Origin: Bog-473 sp964457065
GTDB taxonomy: Bacteria > Actinomycetota > Acidimicrobiia > Acidimicrobiales > RAAP-2
Reading direction: 5' to 3'
DNA: 10,611 nucleotides
Assembly: GCA_964457065.1 (NCBI GenBank)
Contig: CAYWDQ010000107.1
Span: 1-10,611 of the forward strand
In this document: positions 4,638 through 10,611 of the stretch, in pieces
How the letters are laid out: every line of letters starts with the position of its first letter
How positions within the stretch are numbered: position 1 is the stretch's first letter
The notes under the pieces: model-generated
What the model was told of the DNA's origin: nothing
The model's input: the letters and a program-made list of their open reading frames with translations, nothing else
The model's database searches: none
Position numbers and translations under genes: made by a program

Positions 4638-7219
4638 GCGTCGGAGTCCTCGAGCGACCAGGCACCCAGTCGGAACCTGAGCCGACGACCGGCGGCGTCC
4701 CGGCCCGCCGGGCCATGATCCGTTGGGCCTGGCGCCTCTTCAAGCGCGAGTGGCGCCAGCAGCTGCTCATCCTGCTCCTGGTCATCGTCGCCGTGGCCGC
4801 TGTCGTGGTCGGCTCGGCCGTCGCCACCAACACGCCGCCGCCGGCCAACGCCGGGTACGGCACGGCCGACGATCTGGCCACCTACACGAGCACTCCGGGC
4901 GTGAAGGGGTCCGCCAATCTCAATCTGCACTCGGTGGACACCCAGATTGCCGCGCTGGAGCACCGCTTCGGCACGGTCCAGGTCATCGAGAACGAGACCT
5001 TCAAGGTCCCTGGCAGCACCGAGACGTACCAGCTCCGGTCCCAGGACCCGAACGGCCCCTACGGCGGGCCGATGCTCCAACTGCTCTCCGGGCACTACCC
5101 GGCCGGGCCGGATCAGATCGCCCTCACCCCCGGGCTGGCGTCCGAGCTCAACCTTTCGGTGGGCGACACGTGGCCCCAGGGCGGCAAGACCGTCGTCGGC
5201 ATCGTGCAGAACCCCCAGAGCCTGCTCGACGAGTTCGCGCTCGTCCCGCCGGGACAGGTAGCGAAACCGACCGCGGTGGACGTGCTCTTCGACGCACCGG
5301 GCGTGAACGCGGGCCGCATCGGGTCCAACGTCTCGACGCCGGGCTCGCTCAATAGCAACCCGATCAACCCCGAGACCATCGTGCTGGCGTTGGCGACCGT
5401 GGGCATGCTCTTGATCGCACTGGTGTCGATCGGCGGGTTCACGGTGCTGGCGCAGCGCCGGATGCGTGCCATCGGCATGCTCGAGTCCATGGGGGCGACG
5501 GACCGCAACGTCCGGCTCGTGCTCGAGGCCAACGGCGTGATCGTCGGGGCCGTGGGCGCCGTCGCGGGCTTCGCACTGGGTCTGGTGGCCTGGGTCGCCT
5601 ATCGCCCGCACAACGAGCAGAGCGCGCACCACCTCATCCCGCTGTTCGCCCTGCCATGGATCGTGATCCTGGCGGCGATGGTGCTGGCAGTCGTCGCGAC
5701 CTTCTTCGCCGCCGGCCACCCGGCCCGCGCCATCACCCGCGTACCGGTCGTCAGTGCCCTGGCCGGTCGCCCCGCTCCACCGCGCCAGATCCACCGCTCG
5801 TTCGTGCCCGGCGTGATCGCGCTCGTCCTGGGGTTCGTCTTCTTCTCGCTCTCTGGTGCAGGGCAGCAAGGCAGCGGTGTCATCTGGCTGATACCAGGCT
5901 TCGTCGCGCTCATCGCGGGGATAATTCTCGTGTCGCCGTTCTTCCTTGCCCTGCTGGCAAGGGTCGGGCGGAGAGCACCCATCGCGATGCGCCTGGCCCT
6001 GCGCGACCTGTCGCGGTACCGCGCCCGGTCCGGCTCGGCCCTGTCGGCCATCAGCGTCGGCGTGCTGATCGCGGTGGTCATCTGCGCCGTCGCCGTCGCC
6101 CGCTACAGCAACGTCTACGACTACGTGGGGCCGAACCTGGCGTCGAACGAACTCGCGGTCTGGAGCCCGAACGGCCAGGACGGCAACAGTCCCAACCCCA
6201 GCGCGCCGACGCAGCAGGACATCGAGTCGCAAGGGGCCAGCGTCCACGCCATCGCATCTGGTGTCGGTGCCGCCAACGTCGTGGAACTCGACAATCCAGC
6301 GTCCTCGGTCGGCCTGCAGAACCCCAGCGCCTCGGGCCGGCAGTGGGACGGACAGATCTACGTGGCCACCCCGGCGCTGCTGCGGGCCTACGGCATCAAC
6401 CCGTCGTCCATTCCGTCCGATGTCGACGTCCTCAGCTCGCGCCCGGGCCTCTCGGGCTCGGGCGTGCAGCTGACCTATGGCGGAGGCGGCGGGAAGGGCG
6501 GCCAGCTGATCGGCCCCGGCTCCGCTGGGCCGGGCGGTGGCGGGGGTCCCGGTCCGGGAAACACGAACAACTGCTCGCCCGGCTCGTGCATCGCCCACCC
6601 GGTTGTCCAAGAAGTGAGCCAGTTGCCCACGGGCACGGATGCACCGAACACGGTGATCACCGAGAGTGCGTTGCGCCGGCTGGACCTCGCGAGCCAGAGC
6701 AGCCTCGACGGCTGGATCATCCAGGCGCACGGCCCGATCACCTCCGCCCAGATCCTCAACGCCCAGGCGCTGGCGGCCGCCAACAACCTCAGCATCGAGT
6801 CCAAGAACGACGCCCCGACTTCGCACGAGATCGTGAACTGGGCCACGGCGTTCGCCATCGCGCTGGCCCTCGGCATCCTGGCCATGAGCATCGGCCTCAT
6901 CCGGAGCGAGACGGCGAGCGAGCTGCGGACGCTGACGGCCACCGGCGCCAGCTCCCGCACGCGGCGCACCCTCACGGCGGTGACCGCCGGTGGCCTCGCC
7001 TTCCTGGGTGCGCTGCTCGGTACGGTGGCCGCCTACGTCGGGCTGTTCGGCTGGTTCCGCACGAACGCGCTGGAGGGTGGCGTGTCGGACATCATCGATC
7101 ACATCCCCTGGGGCAACCTGTTCCTGATCGTGATCGCCATGCCTGCCGTCGCCATGGTCGTCGGCTATGTGTTGGCGGGGCGGGACCCGACGGGGATCTC
7201 CACCCGGCCGATGGAGTAG
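4634..7219 (+). CDS. FtsX/MacB-type ABC transporter permease with duplicated core
   Basis: 861 aa from ATG 4634; the frame is open upstream, but that sequence is antiparallel-like noise inside the ATPase gene. Hydrophobic segments lie near 44-64, 249-271, 301-323, 340-362, 389-408, 414-440, 468-490, 737-757, 785-807 and 829-850. This gives two FtsX units (one helix, an external domain, three helices) joined by two extra helices, the common actinobacterial ten-helix layout. After helix 2 comes RRMRAIGMLESMGATDRNVR (about 280-299), and after helix 8 RSETASELRTLTATGAS, both typical cytoplasmic coupling regions. The external domains span about 65-245 and 491-735. The second contains a Gly-rich stretch (616-642) followed by a CSPGSC pair. 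Expected role: partner of the preceding ATPase in export, lipid/peptide handling or sensing of antimicrobials. The substrate cannot be told. Confidence 0.94.
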   Translation: MSVGVLERPGTQSEPEPTTGGVPARRAMIRWAWRLFKREWRQQLLILLLVIVAVAAVVVGSAVATNTPPPANAGYGTADDLATYTSTPGVKGSANLNLHSVDTQIAALEHRFGTVQVIENETFKVPGSTETYQLRSQDPNGPYGGPMLQLLSGHYPAGPDQIALTPGLASELNLSVGDTWPQGGKTVVGIVQNPQSLLDEFALVPPGQVAKPTAVDVLFDAPGVNAGRIGSNVSTPGSLNSNPINPETIVLALATVGMLLIALVSIGGFTVLAQRRMRAIGMLESMGATDRNVRLVLEANGVIVGAVGAVAGFALGLVAWVAYRPHNEQSAHHLIPLFALPWIVILAAMVLAVVATFFAAGHPARAITRVPVVSALAGRPAPPRQIHRSFVPGVIALVLGFVFFSLSGAGQQGSGVIWLIPGFVALIAGIILVSPFFLALLARVGRRAPIAMRLALRDLSRYRARSGSALSAISVGVLIAVVICAVAVARYSNVYDYVGPNLASNELAVWSPNGQDGNSPNPSAPTQQDIESQGASVHAIASGVGAANVVELDNPASSVGLQNPSASGRQWDGQIYVATPALLRAYGINPSSIPSDVDVLSSRPGLSGSGVQLTYGGGGGKGGQLIGPGSAGPGGGGGPGPGNTNNCSPGSCIAHPVVQEVSQLPTGTDAPNTVITESALRRLDLASQSSLDGWIIQAHGPITSAQILNAQALAAANNLSIESKNDAPTSHEIVNWATAFAIALALGILAMSIGLIRSETASELRTLTATGASSRTRRTLTAVTAGGLAFLGALLGTVAAYVGLFGWFRTNALEGGVSDIIDHIPWGNLFLIVIAMPAVAMVVGYVLAGRDPTGISTRPME
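6479..6561 (+). repeat. Gly-rich low-complexity segment in the second external domain of the permease
   Basis: Residues 616-642 of the permease are mostly Gly with a few Pro, Lys, Gln and Ser, in two runs of five glycines. CSPGSC (Cys647, Cys652) follows and could form a disulfide outside the membrane. The DNA is G-rich on the plus strand with several GG/GGG tracts. It looks like a flexible surface loop inserted in the domain. Confidence 0.7.
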
Positions 7220-7225
7220 GCGACC

Positions 7226-7750
7226 GTGACCGTCCGCAGTGACGCCGGCCCGGAAACCGGCGATGATCCCTCGCCGCCACGGAGCGGAGGAGCGGCCCAA
7301 GGGCGCCGCATGCGAGCCCGCTTCGCGGTCCACCTCTCCCTGCTGGCGGCTTTCGCGGCTTCGTTGGCCACCGCGACGGCGATCACGGAGGGGTGGCCGC
7401 ATCTCGTCATTGGGCTGGCTTTCGTGGCGCTCGCCGTCGTGCACGTGGTGCAGCGCCGTCACACCGTGGCACGATTGCTCGGGAACCTGGGACACACCCG
7501 CACCTGGTTCCGCCGCCGCGGGCGGCTGGCATGGTCGGACGTCATCCTGGCCCTGTTGGCCCTCAACGTGCTCGCCTCGGGGACCTACGATGCGCTCTCG
7601 GGAACCCAGGTGATCCTCCACCCGCGCGCCATGGGGATCCCGATCCGCGACATCGGCTGGCACGTGCTGTCGGCCATCGTGCTGCTCGTGTACCTGTGCG
7701 TGCACGTGGCGCGCCGCTGGGGACGCATCCGGCACTCCGCCATCCGCTGA
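7226..7750 (+). CDS. Four-helix membrane protein, DUF4405/b-type cytochrome-like
   Basis: 174 aa from GTG 7226, 6 bp after the permease stop, with GGAG at 7213-7216 upstream. An in-frame ATG at 7310 would remove a Pro/Gly-rich, probably disordered 28-residue N-terminus but lacks well-spaced Shine-Dalgarno sequence. Four hydrophobic helices lie near 33-53, 57-75, 104-120 and 144-163. Helix 2 carries His59 and His73 near its two ends; helix 4 carries His146 and His160. Both pairs are 14 residues apart, the spacing that binds two stacked hemes in cytochrome b four-helix bundles. The WHVLSAIVLLVYLCVH segment resembles DUF4405 and related heme-binding membrane domains. It is the last gene of the PadR-ABC operon, so a role with the transporter (redox sensing, electron transfer or accessory subunit) is inferred. 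The stop is 3 bp from that of the convergent sulfotransferase gene. Confidence 0.75.
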   Translation: MTVRSDAGPETGDDPSPPRSGGAAQGRRMRARFAVHLSLLAAFAASLATATAITEGWPHLVIGLAFVALAVVHVVQRRHTVARLLGNLGHTRTWFRRRGRLAWSDVILALLALNVLASGTYDALSGTQVILHPRAMGIPIRDIGWHVLSAIVLLVYLCVHVARRWGRIRHSAIR

Positions 7751-7753
7751 TGG

Positions 7754-9016
7754 CTAGGACTCGAGCGTGACTCCGAAGCGCTTCGAGTAGAAGGCGAGGG
7801 CCTTTCTGCGTTCGCCGGCGTCCAGACCGAACTGGCCGAGGTCGTAGAGGATGCCGCCGTGGAGGCCCCGGGGATGCCCCGTCATGAAGGCCGCCATGGA
7901 CGACCTCGCCCGATCGTCGAGCGGCTGGCCGGCCAGGTCGTAGACGCGGCCGACCATGGCGAGATCGTCGGCCATGAACTCGTCGAAGTGTACGTCGATC
8001 GTCCGCTCCGCCGGCAGGACGTCGCGTTCCTCGGCACACCTCCGCAGCATGCGCTCGAGCCGGTCGGCCCAGTAGGCGCCGATGCCCTCGACGTCGACAC
8101 GGTCGCGGGTGAGTCGGGCCGTATACGCGATCATCGTCACCATCGACGCTGTCACGGACACCGGGTCACGGTGGGTGACGACGAAGGTGGCGTCGGGGAA
8201 CGTGTCGACCAGCGCGGGGAACTGCTCGAGGTGCTGGGGGGACTTGAGCACCCAGCGCGTGCCGCCGCGCAACCACTGGAGCACCTTCAGGATCTTGAGC
8301 AGGTAGGCGTAGCTCGGACGCTGGTCGCGAGCCAGGTAGGCGTCGCGCCACATGGGCATCGGAGCGGTGGTCTCGAAAAGCATCGTCGAGAAGTCGACCG
8401 CCAGCAGTTGGATCTCCTCGTGGGTGTGGTCGACCGTCATTTCGTGCATGCGGTTGAAGTACGGCAGCGCCGTGTTCAGGAACGACAACGCCGCCGCCGT
8501 GCGCTCCTTGCGGGGGTCGGGCGCGCCCCCCGCCGGCTGCTCGTGCTGGGCGAGCACGGGCTCGAGGCTCTCCCAGTAGGGGAGCGACCGCAGGGTCGGG
8601 TCGGCGGACATCAGGTTGTGCAGGTGCGTCGTTCCCGTCCGCGGCAGCCCGCAGATGACGATCGGTGCCACGATGCGCTCCTCGAGGATCTCGGGGCGGC
8701 GGCGCACGAGGTCCTCGAGGAGGAGCCGGTTCTTCAGCAGTCCCGAGATGAACACGTGCTGTTGGAGCACGCCCGCCCCGTTGAAGCCGCCCTCCTCCTG
8801 CATCGCCCGGCACAGCAGGCCGAGGCGCTCGACGAAGTCGTCGGGCCCGTAGTCGTCGAGGCCCGTCTCGGTCGCCGCCGCCCCCATCAGCGCCGTCGGC
8901 TCCAGGGTGAGCTCCGTTCCGGCGCCCTCCATGAAGTCGAGGATCGCCCGGACGTCGTCGCTGAAGCGCGGCTCGGCCAGATCGTCGATGCGGACCGGCG
9001 GAGGTCGCTCGCTCAC
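7754..9016 (-). CDS. Sulfotransferase family protein (PAPS-dependent type)
   Basis: 420 aa from GTG at 9016. The frame is open upstream to 9277, but that part lies inside the upstream gene; GTGA (9016-9013) overlaps that gene's stop, the usual coupling signal, and the protein then begins SERPPPVRIDDL. The 5'-phosphosulfate loop is CGLPRTGTTHLHNLM (122-136). LKSPQHL (257-263) and the 3'-phosphate-binding region THRDPVSVTASM (281-292) follow. These are features of the Sulfotransfer_3-type family common in actinobacteria, which move a sulfuryl group from PAPS to hydroxyls or amines of lipids and small molecules. The helical N-terminal 110 residues are also usual. No signal peptide or membrane segment is seen, so it should be cytosolic. 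The acceptor is unknown; the DUF1214 partner may act on the same compound. Confidence 0.92.
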   Translation of the reverse strand: MSERPPPVRIDDLAEPRFSDDVRAILDFMEGAGTELTLEPTALMGAAATETGLDDYGPDDFVERLGLLCRAMQEEGGFNGAGVLQQHVFISGLLKNRLLLEDLVRRRPEILEERIVAPIVICGLPRTGTTHLHNLMSADPTLRSLPYWESLEPVLAQHEQPAGGAPDPRKERTAAALSFLNTALPYFNRMHEMTVDHTHEEIQLLAVDFSTMLFETTAPMPMWRDAYLARDQRPSYAYLLKILKVLQWLRGGTRWVLKSPQHLEQFPALVDTFPDATFVVTHRDPVSVTASMVTMIAYTARLTRDRVDVEGIGAYWADRLERMLRRCAEERDVLPAERTIDVHFDEFMADDLAMVGRVYDLAGQPLDDRARSSMAAFMTGHPRGLHGGILYDLGQFGLDAGERRKALAFYSKRFGVTLES

Positions 9017-10080
9017 AGGCTCGCCACCGGCACCACCTCCACCTGCGGGTGCTCCGGGGTCTCGGCCGGGAGGAACCAGCGGAACCAGATGCGGCCCCTG
9101 CGGTGCCCGGCCGTCGACACCCAGTTGGGGTGGTCCGGGCGCCGGGCTGCGATCACGATCGTCCATGATCCGTCGGGGTCGTACTGCACCTGGGCGCCGT
9201 TGATCGTCACCCGTTCGTAGTCGTAGTTGTAGGTGTGCAGGAGCGGGTTCCACAGACACATGTTCCAGAAGGCGCACTCGGGCGACCGCCCCCGAATGAC
9301 CATGGCCTGATCGTCCTCCAGCTCGAAGGCGCCCATGGCATAGGCCGCGTCGCCGGCCGCCCAGCCGAAGGTCGTGGTGGGCACCGGGTACGGCGGGTCG
9401 ATTGCGTTGGGGGCTGCCGGCGGCAGGGGGACGATGCTCGCCTGCTCGCGCAGCCAGGTGGCCATGGCCCGGAGACGCCGCGCCAGGTCGGCGTCCTCGT
9501 CCCGGTAGGTGTCCGGCGGGTCGTCCGCCTCAATGTGCCACTTCGCCCGTCGCCCGCTCGCCGGGTCCTCGAGGTAGTCGCGCGTGATGGCCGCCACCGC
9601 GTCGGGCTCGAGCCGTATCCAAGCCACGTCGGGCTCCGTCGGCCGCTCGGGCGACACCACGAGGCGGAAGGACCCCCCTTGGCTCCAACCGGCGTCGCGG
9701 CTGTTCGCGGAGCCCACGATGCGCTCGGAATAGCGGCCGTCGTTCGGGCCGCCGTAGACGGTCAATGACAGATAGACCGCATCCCCCGGCTCAATGGTGA
9801 CGCGGTAGGTACGGGCCGGGTCGATGGGCGCGTAGCAGTAGAAGGCGTCGGCGTTGTCACCGCCCCATTTCTTGTAGGGGCCGACGATCTCGACGAAGCG
9901 GGGCCGGGCGGTGTCGGCCCACAAGTTGACGTCGGCCGCCACCTGGAGGATGGACAGGATCCACCTGTGTGCCTCGAGCAGGGTGGCGGGATCGTCGGCC
10001 AGCGACTCGACCATCCGCTCATGGGTCACACCCACCTCGTGCAGCAGCTCGGCGAATGCCGCTTCCGTCTCTGTCGTCAT
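9013..10080 (-). CDS. DUF1214-like protein
   Basis: 355 aa from ATG 10080, with a GGGGGG stretch just upstream on the minus strand. The first 60 residues are helical. A beta-rich part follows, with DAFYCYAPIDPARTYRV (78-94) and YLSLTVYGGPNDG (103-115). The C-terminal part has PNWVSTAGHRRGRIWFRWFLP (318-338), like the conserved GNW...RLY-P end of DUF1214 proteins. No catalytic residues can be named. There is no signal peptide or membrane helix, so it is probably cytosolic. It is the first gene of a two-gene operon with the sulfotransferase (GTGA overlap). Proteins of this family have no settled biochemical role; here the coupling suggests the same pathway as the sulfotransferase, perhaps handling its substrate or product. 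The family name rests on recalled motifs. Confidence 0.75.
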   Translation of the reverse strand: MTTETEAAFAELLHEVGVTHERMVESLADDPATLLEAHRWILSILQVAADVNLWADTARPRFVEIVGPYKKWGGDNADAFYCYAPIDPARTYRVTIEPGDAVYLSLTVYGGPNDGRYSERIVGSANSRDAGWSQGGSFRLVVSPERPTEPDVAWIRLEPDAVAAITRDYLEDPASGRRAKWHIEADDPPDTYRDEDADLARRLRAMATWLREQASIVPLPPAAPNAIDPPYPVPTTTFGWAAGDAAYAMGAFELEDDQAMVIRGRSPECAFWNMCLWNPLLHTYNYDYERVTINGAQVQYDPDGSWTIVIAARRPDHPNWVSTAGHRRGRIWFRWFLPAETPEHPQVEVVPVASL

Positions 10081-10109
10081 GAGCCCCCCAGCGTGTTGGC
10101 GTGGCGCCG

Positions 10110-10115
10110 ATCATA
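10110..10115 (-). promoter_or_regulatory. Possible -10 element of the DUF1214-sulfotransferase operon
   Basis: On the minus strand TATGAT (5 of 6 to TATAAT) lies 30 bp before the ATG at 10080, giving a start point near 10103. No good -35 is found 16-18 bp upstream, so the promoter may be weak, activator-dependent or wrongly placed. The rest of 10116-10267 shows no clear gene. Confidence 0.3.
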
Positions 10116-10267
10116 GAGAGGACGGCAGTTCCGTGGTGCTCGAATGACGGTCTCGGCACGAGCCGCTCTCGGGCGGTCGGGGGATACCAAATGTTTGCCG
10201 AGCGGACACGATGTCGTCGGTCGCAGTTCAGGGTCCCCCCGTACACTTCTGAAACACTGCGAGAGAG

Positions 10268-10292
10268 CCACTCCGGCAGCGTGCCGGAGTGG
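10268..10292. repeat. Perfect 11-bp inverted repeat just upstream of a strong ribosome binding site
   Basis: CCACTCCGGCA (10268-10278), a 3-base loop GCG, then TGCCGGAGTGG (10282-10292). The Shine-Dalgarno AGGAGGAGGG follows at 10294-10303 and an ATG at 10308. In RNA it would form a stable hairpin directly next to the ribosome binding site; in DNA it could be an operator. There is no T tract, and the strong downstream translation signal argues against a terminator. Confidence 0.7.
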
Positions 10293-10307
10293 CAGGAGGA
10301 GGGCGAC

Positions 10308-10611
10308 ATGCCCGTGCGCGTATCCATCGTGTGGTGCGTACCGAATGGCTCCAGGCATCTGCAGCGGCCCTGACGGTCTGCCTCGGGGGAGTGGCCTCCG
10401 CAGGGGTCGCAGGAGCTGCCTCGACGGTCCAGCCGCACAAGTAGTGCTCACGAACACCAGCTCGGGCACCACGACCGTGTGACAAAGGGCGAGGAAGTGG
10501 TGGAGAAGCACTCCAGCCCGGGGTTCCGGTGGACGGATGCGGCGGTGGTGTCGGCGAGCCCCGCCGCCGTGCTCGAGAGGTTGTCGGGCCACGGGTCCTC
10601 CGACGGCTCCT
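10308..10611 (+). pseudogene. Broken gene for a secreted protein, frameshifted (3' end outside window)
   Basis: An excellent AGGAGGAGGG sits 4 nt before ATG 10308, yet the frame stops at 10371-10373 after 21 codons. In the frame one base back, from about 10331, VVRTEWLQASAAALTVCLGG and then an Ala/Gly-rich stretch read as a signal peptide, stopping at 10442-10444. One base back again, about 10436-10479 reads QVVLTNTSSGTTTV before TGA 10480-10482. One more base back, from about 10482, TKGEEVVEKHSSPGFRWTDA and then VVSASPAAVLERLSG remain open to the end. Joined, these give a plausible exported protein with a beta-strand pattern (VVLT...TVTKGEEV...GFRW) faintly like chagasin-type inhibitors. The segments have high G/C third positions. 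All three shifts are the same sense, as if one base were missing at each point. Real decay or assembly error cannot be separated here; alternatively, only a short ORF starts at 10308 and a new gene starts with GTG near 10479-10497. Confidence 0.45.

Noticed and set aside
4331..7735. A 1134-codon open frame on the minus strand opposite the ATPase, the permease and most of the fourth operon gene
   Set aside because: Its translation is His/Arg/Asp/Gly-rich with no domain or membrane pattern. It is the expected antisense shadow of high-GC genes with G/C third positions, and the plus-strand proteins have clear motifs.
7859..9220. Plus-strand 453-codon frame opposite the sulfotransferase
   Set aside because: It is a shadow ORF: the minus-strand protein has clear PAPS-binding motifs, whereas this translation is His/Arg/Val-rich without motifs.
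10077..10592. 171-codon minus-strand frame and a 112-codon plus-strand frame (10144-10482) at the right edge
   Set aside because: Both translate to Arg/Pro/Ser-rich sequence without domain features. Part of the plus frame coincides with one segment of the proposed frameshifted gene, but its start is not supported.

Overview
The window is high-GC DNA with strong G/C third-position bias, tight head-to-tail gene packing, GTG starts, a PadR-ABC-FtsX cassette and a sulfotransferase/DUF1214 pair. Together these suggest a high-GC actinobacterium, perhaps an Acidimicrobiia-like or mycobacteria-related lineage. The lineage is inferred from gene content and composition only. The window carries eight protein genes that look intact or are cut only by its left edge, and one apparently broken gene at the right edge. 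I see no rRNA, tRNA, CRISPR array or insertion sequence.

Layout. (1) 1-743, plus: the C-terminal half of an ABC-F ATPase, entering from outside the window. (2) 748-2397, minus: a Tat-exported family 5 (oligopeptide-type) solute-binding protein with no permease partner here; its 3' end lies 4 bp from the ABC-F stop. (3) 2567-3049, plus: a type II (Prx5-like) peroxiredoxin, divergent from the binding protein. (4) 3331-7750, plus: a compact operon of PadR repressor, MacB/LolD-type ATPase, ten-helix FtsX-type permease and a four-helix membrane protein with two His pairs spaced 14 residues apart, as in di-heme b-type cytochromes. The first three genes overlap by ATGA and the fourth follows after 6 bp. 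A strong sigma70-like promoter (TTGCCA-N17-TAGAAT) sits before padR, and a nearly perfect 29-bp inverted repeat covers its -10, which fits an autoregulatory PadR operator. (5) 7754-10080, minus: a DUF1214-type protein followed by a sulfotransferase, joined by a GTGA overlap; the operon ends 3 bp from the membrane protein stop. (6) 10308-10611, plus: an excellent ribosome binding site and ATG behind a perfect hairpin, then a secreted-protein-like sequence that can be read only by changing frame three times, always in the same sense. It looks like a decayed or mis-assembled gene that continues past the edge.

How they may work together: the PadR operon is the most system-like unit. Related PadR/ATPase/FtsX cassettes are usually substrate- or drug-induced transporters, and a possible heme-binding membrane protein as the last gene would add a redox element. 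The nearby peroxiredoxin is a separate gene about 280 bp upstream, so a shared redox theme is speculation. The DUF1214-sulfotransferase pair probably acts on one small-molecule or lipid pathway, with substrate unknown.
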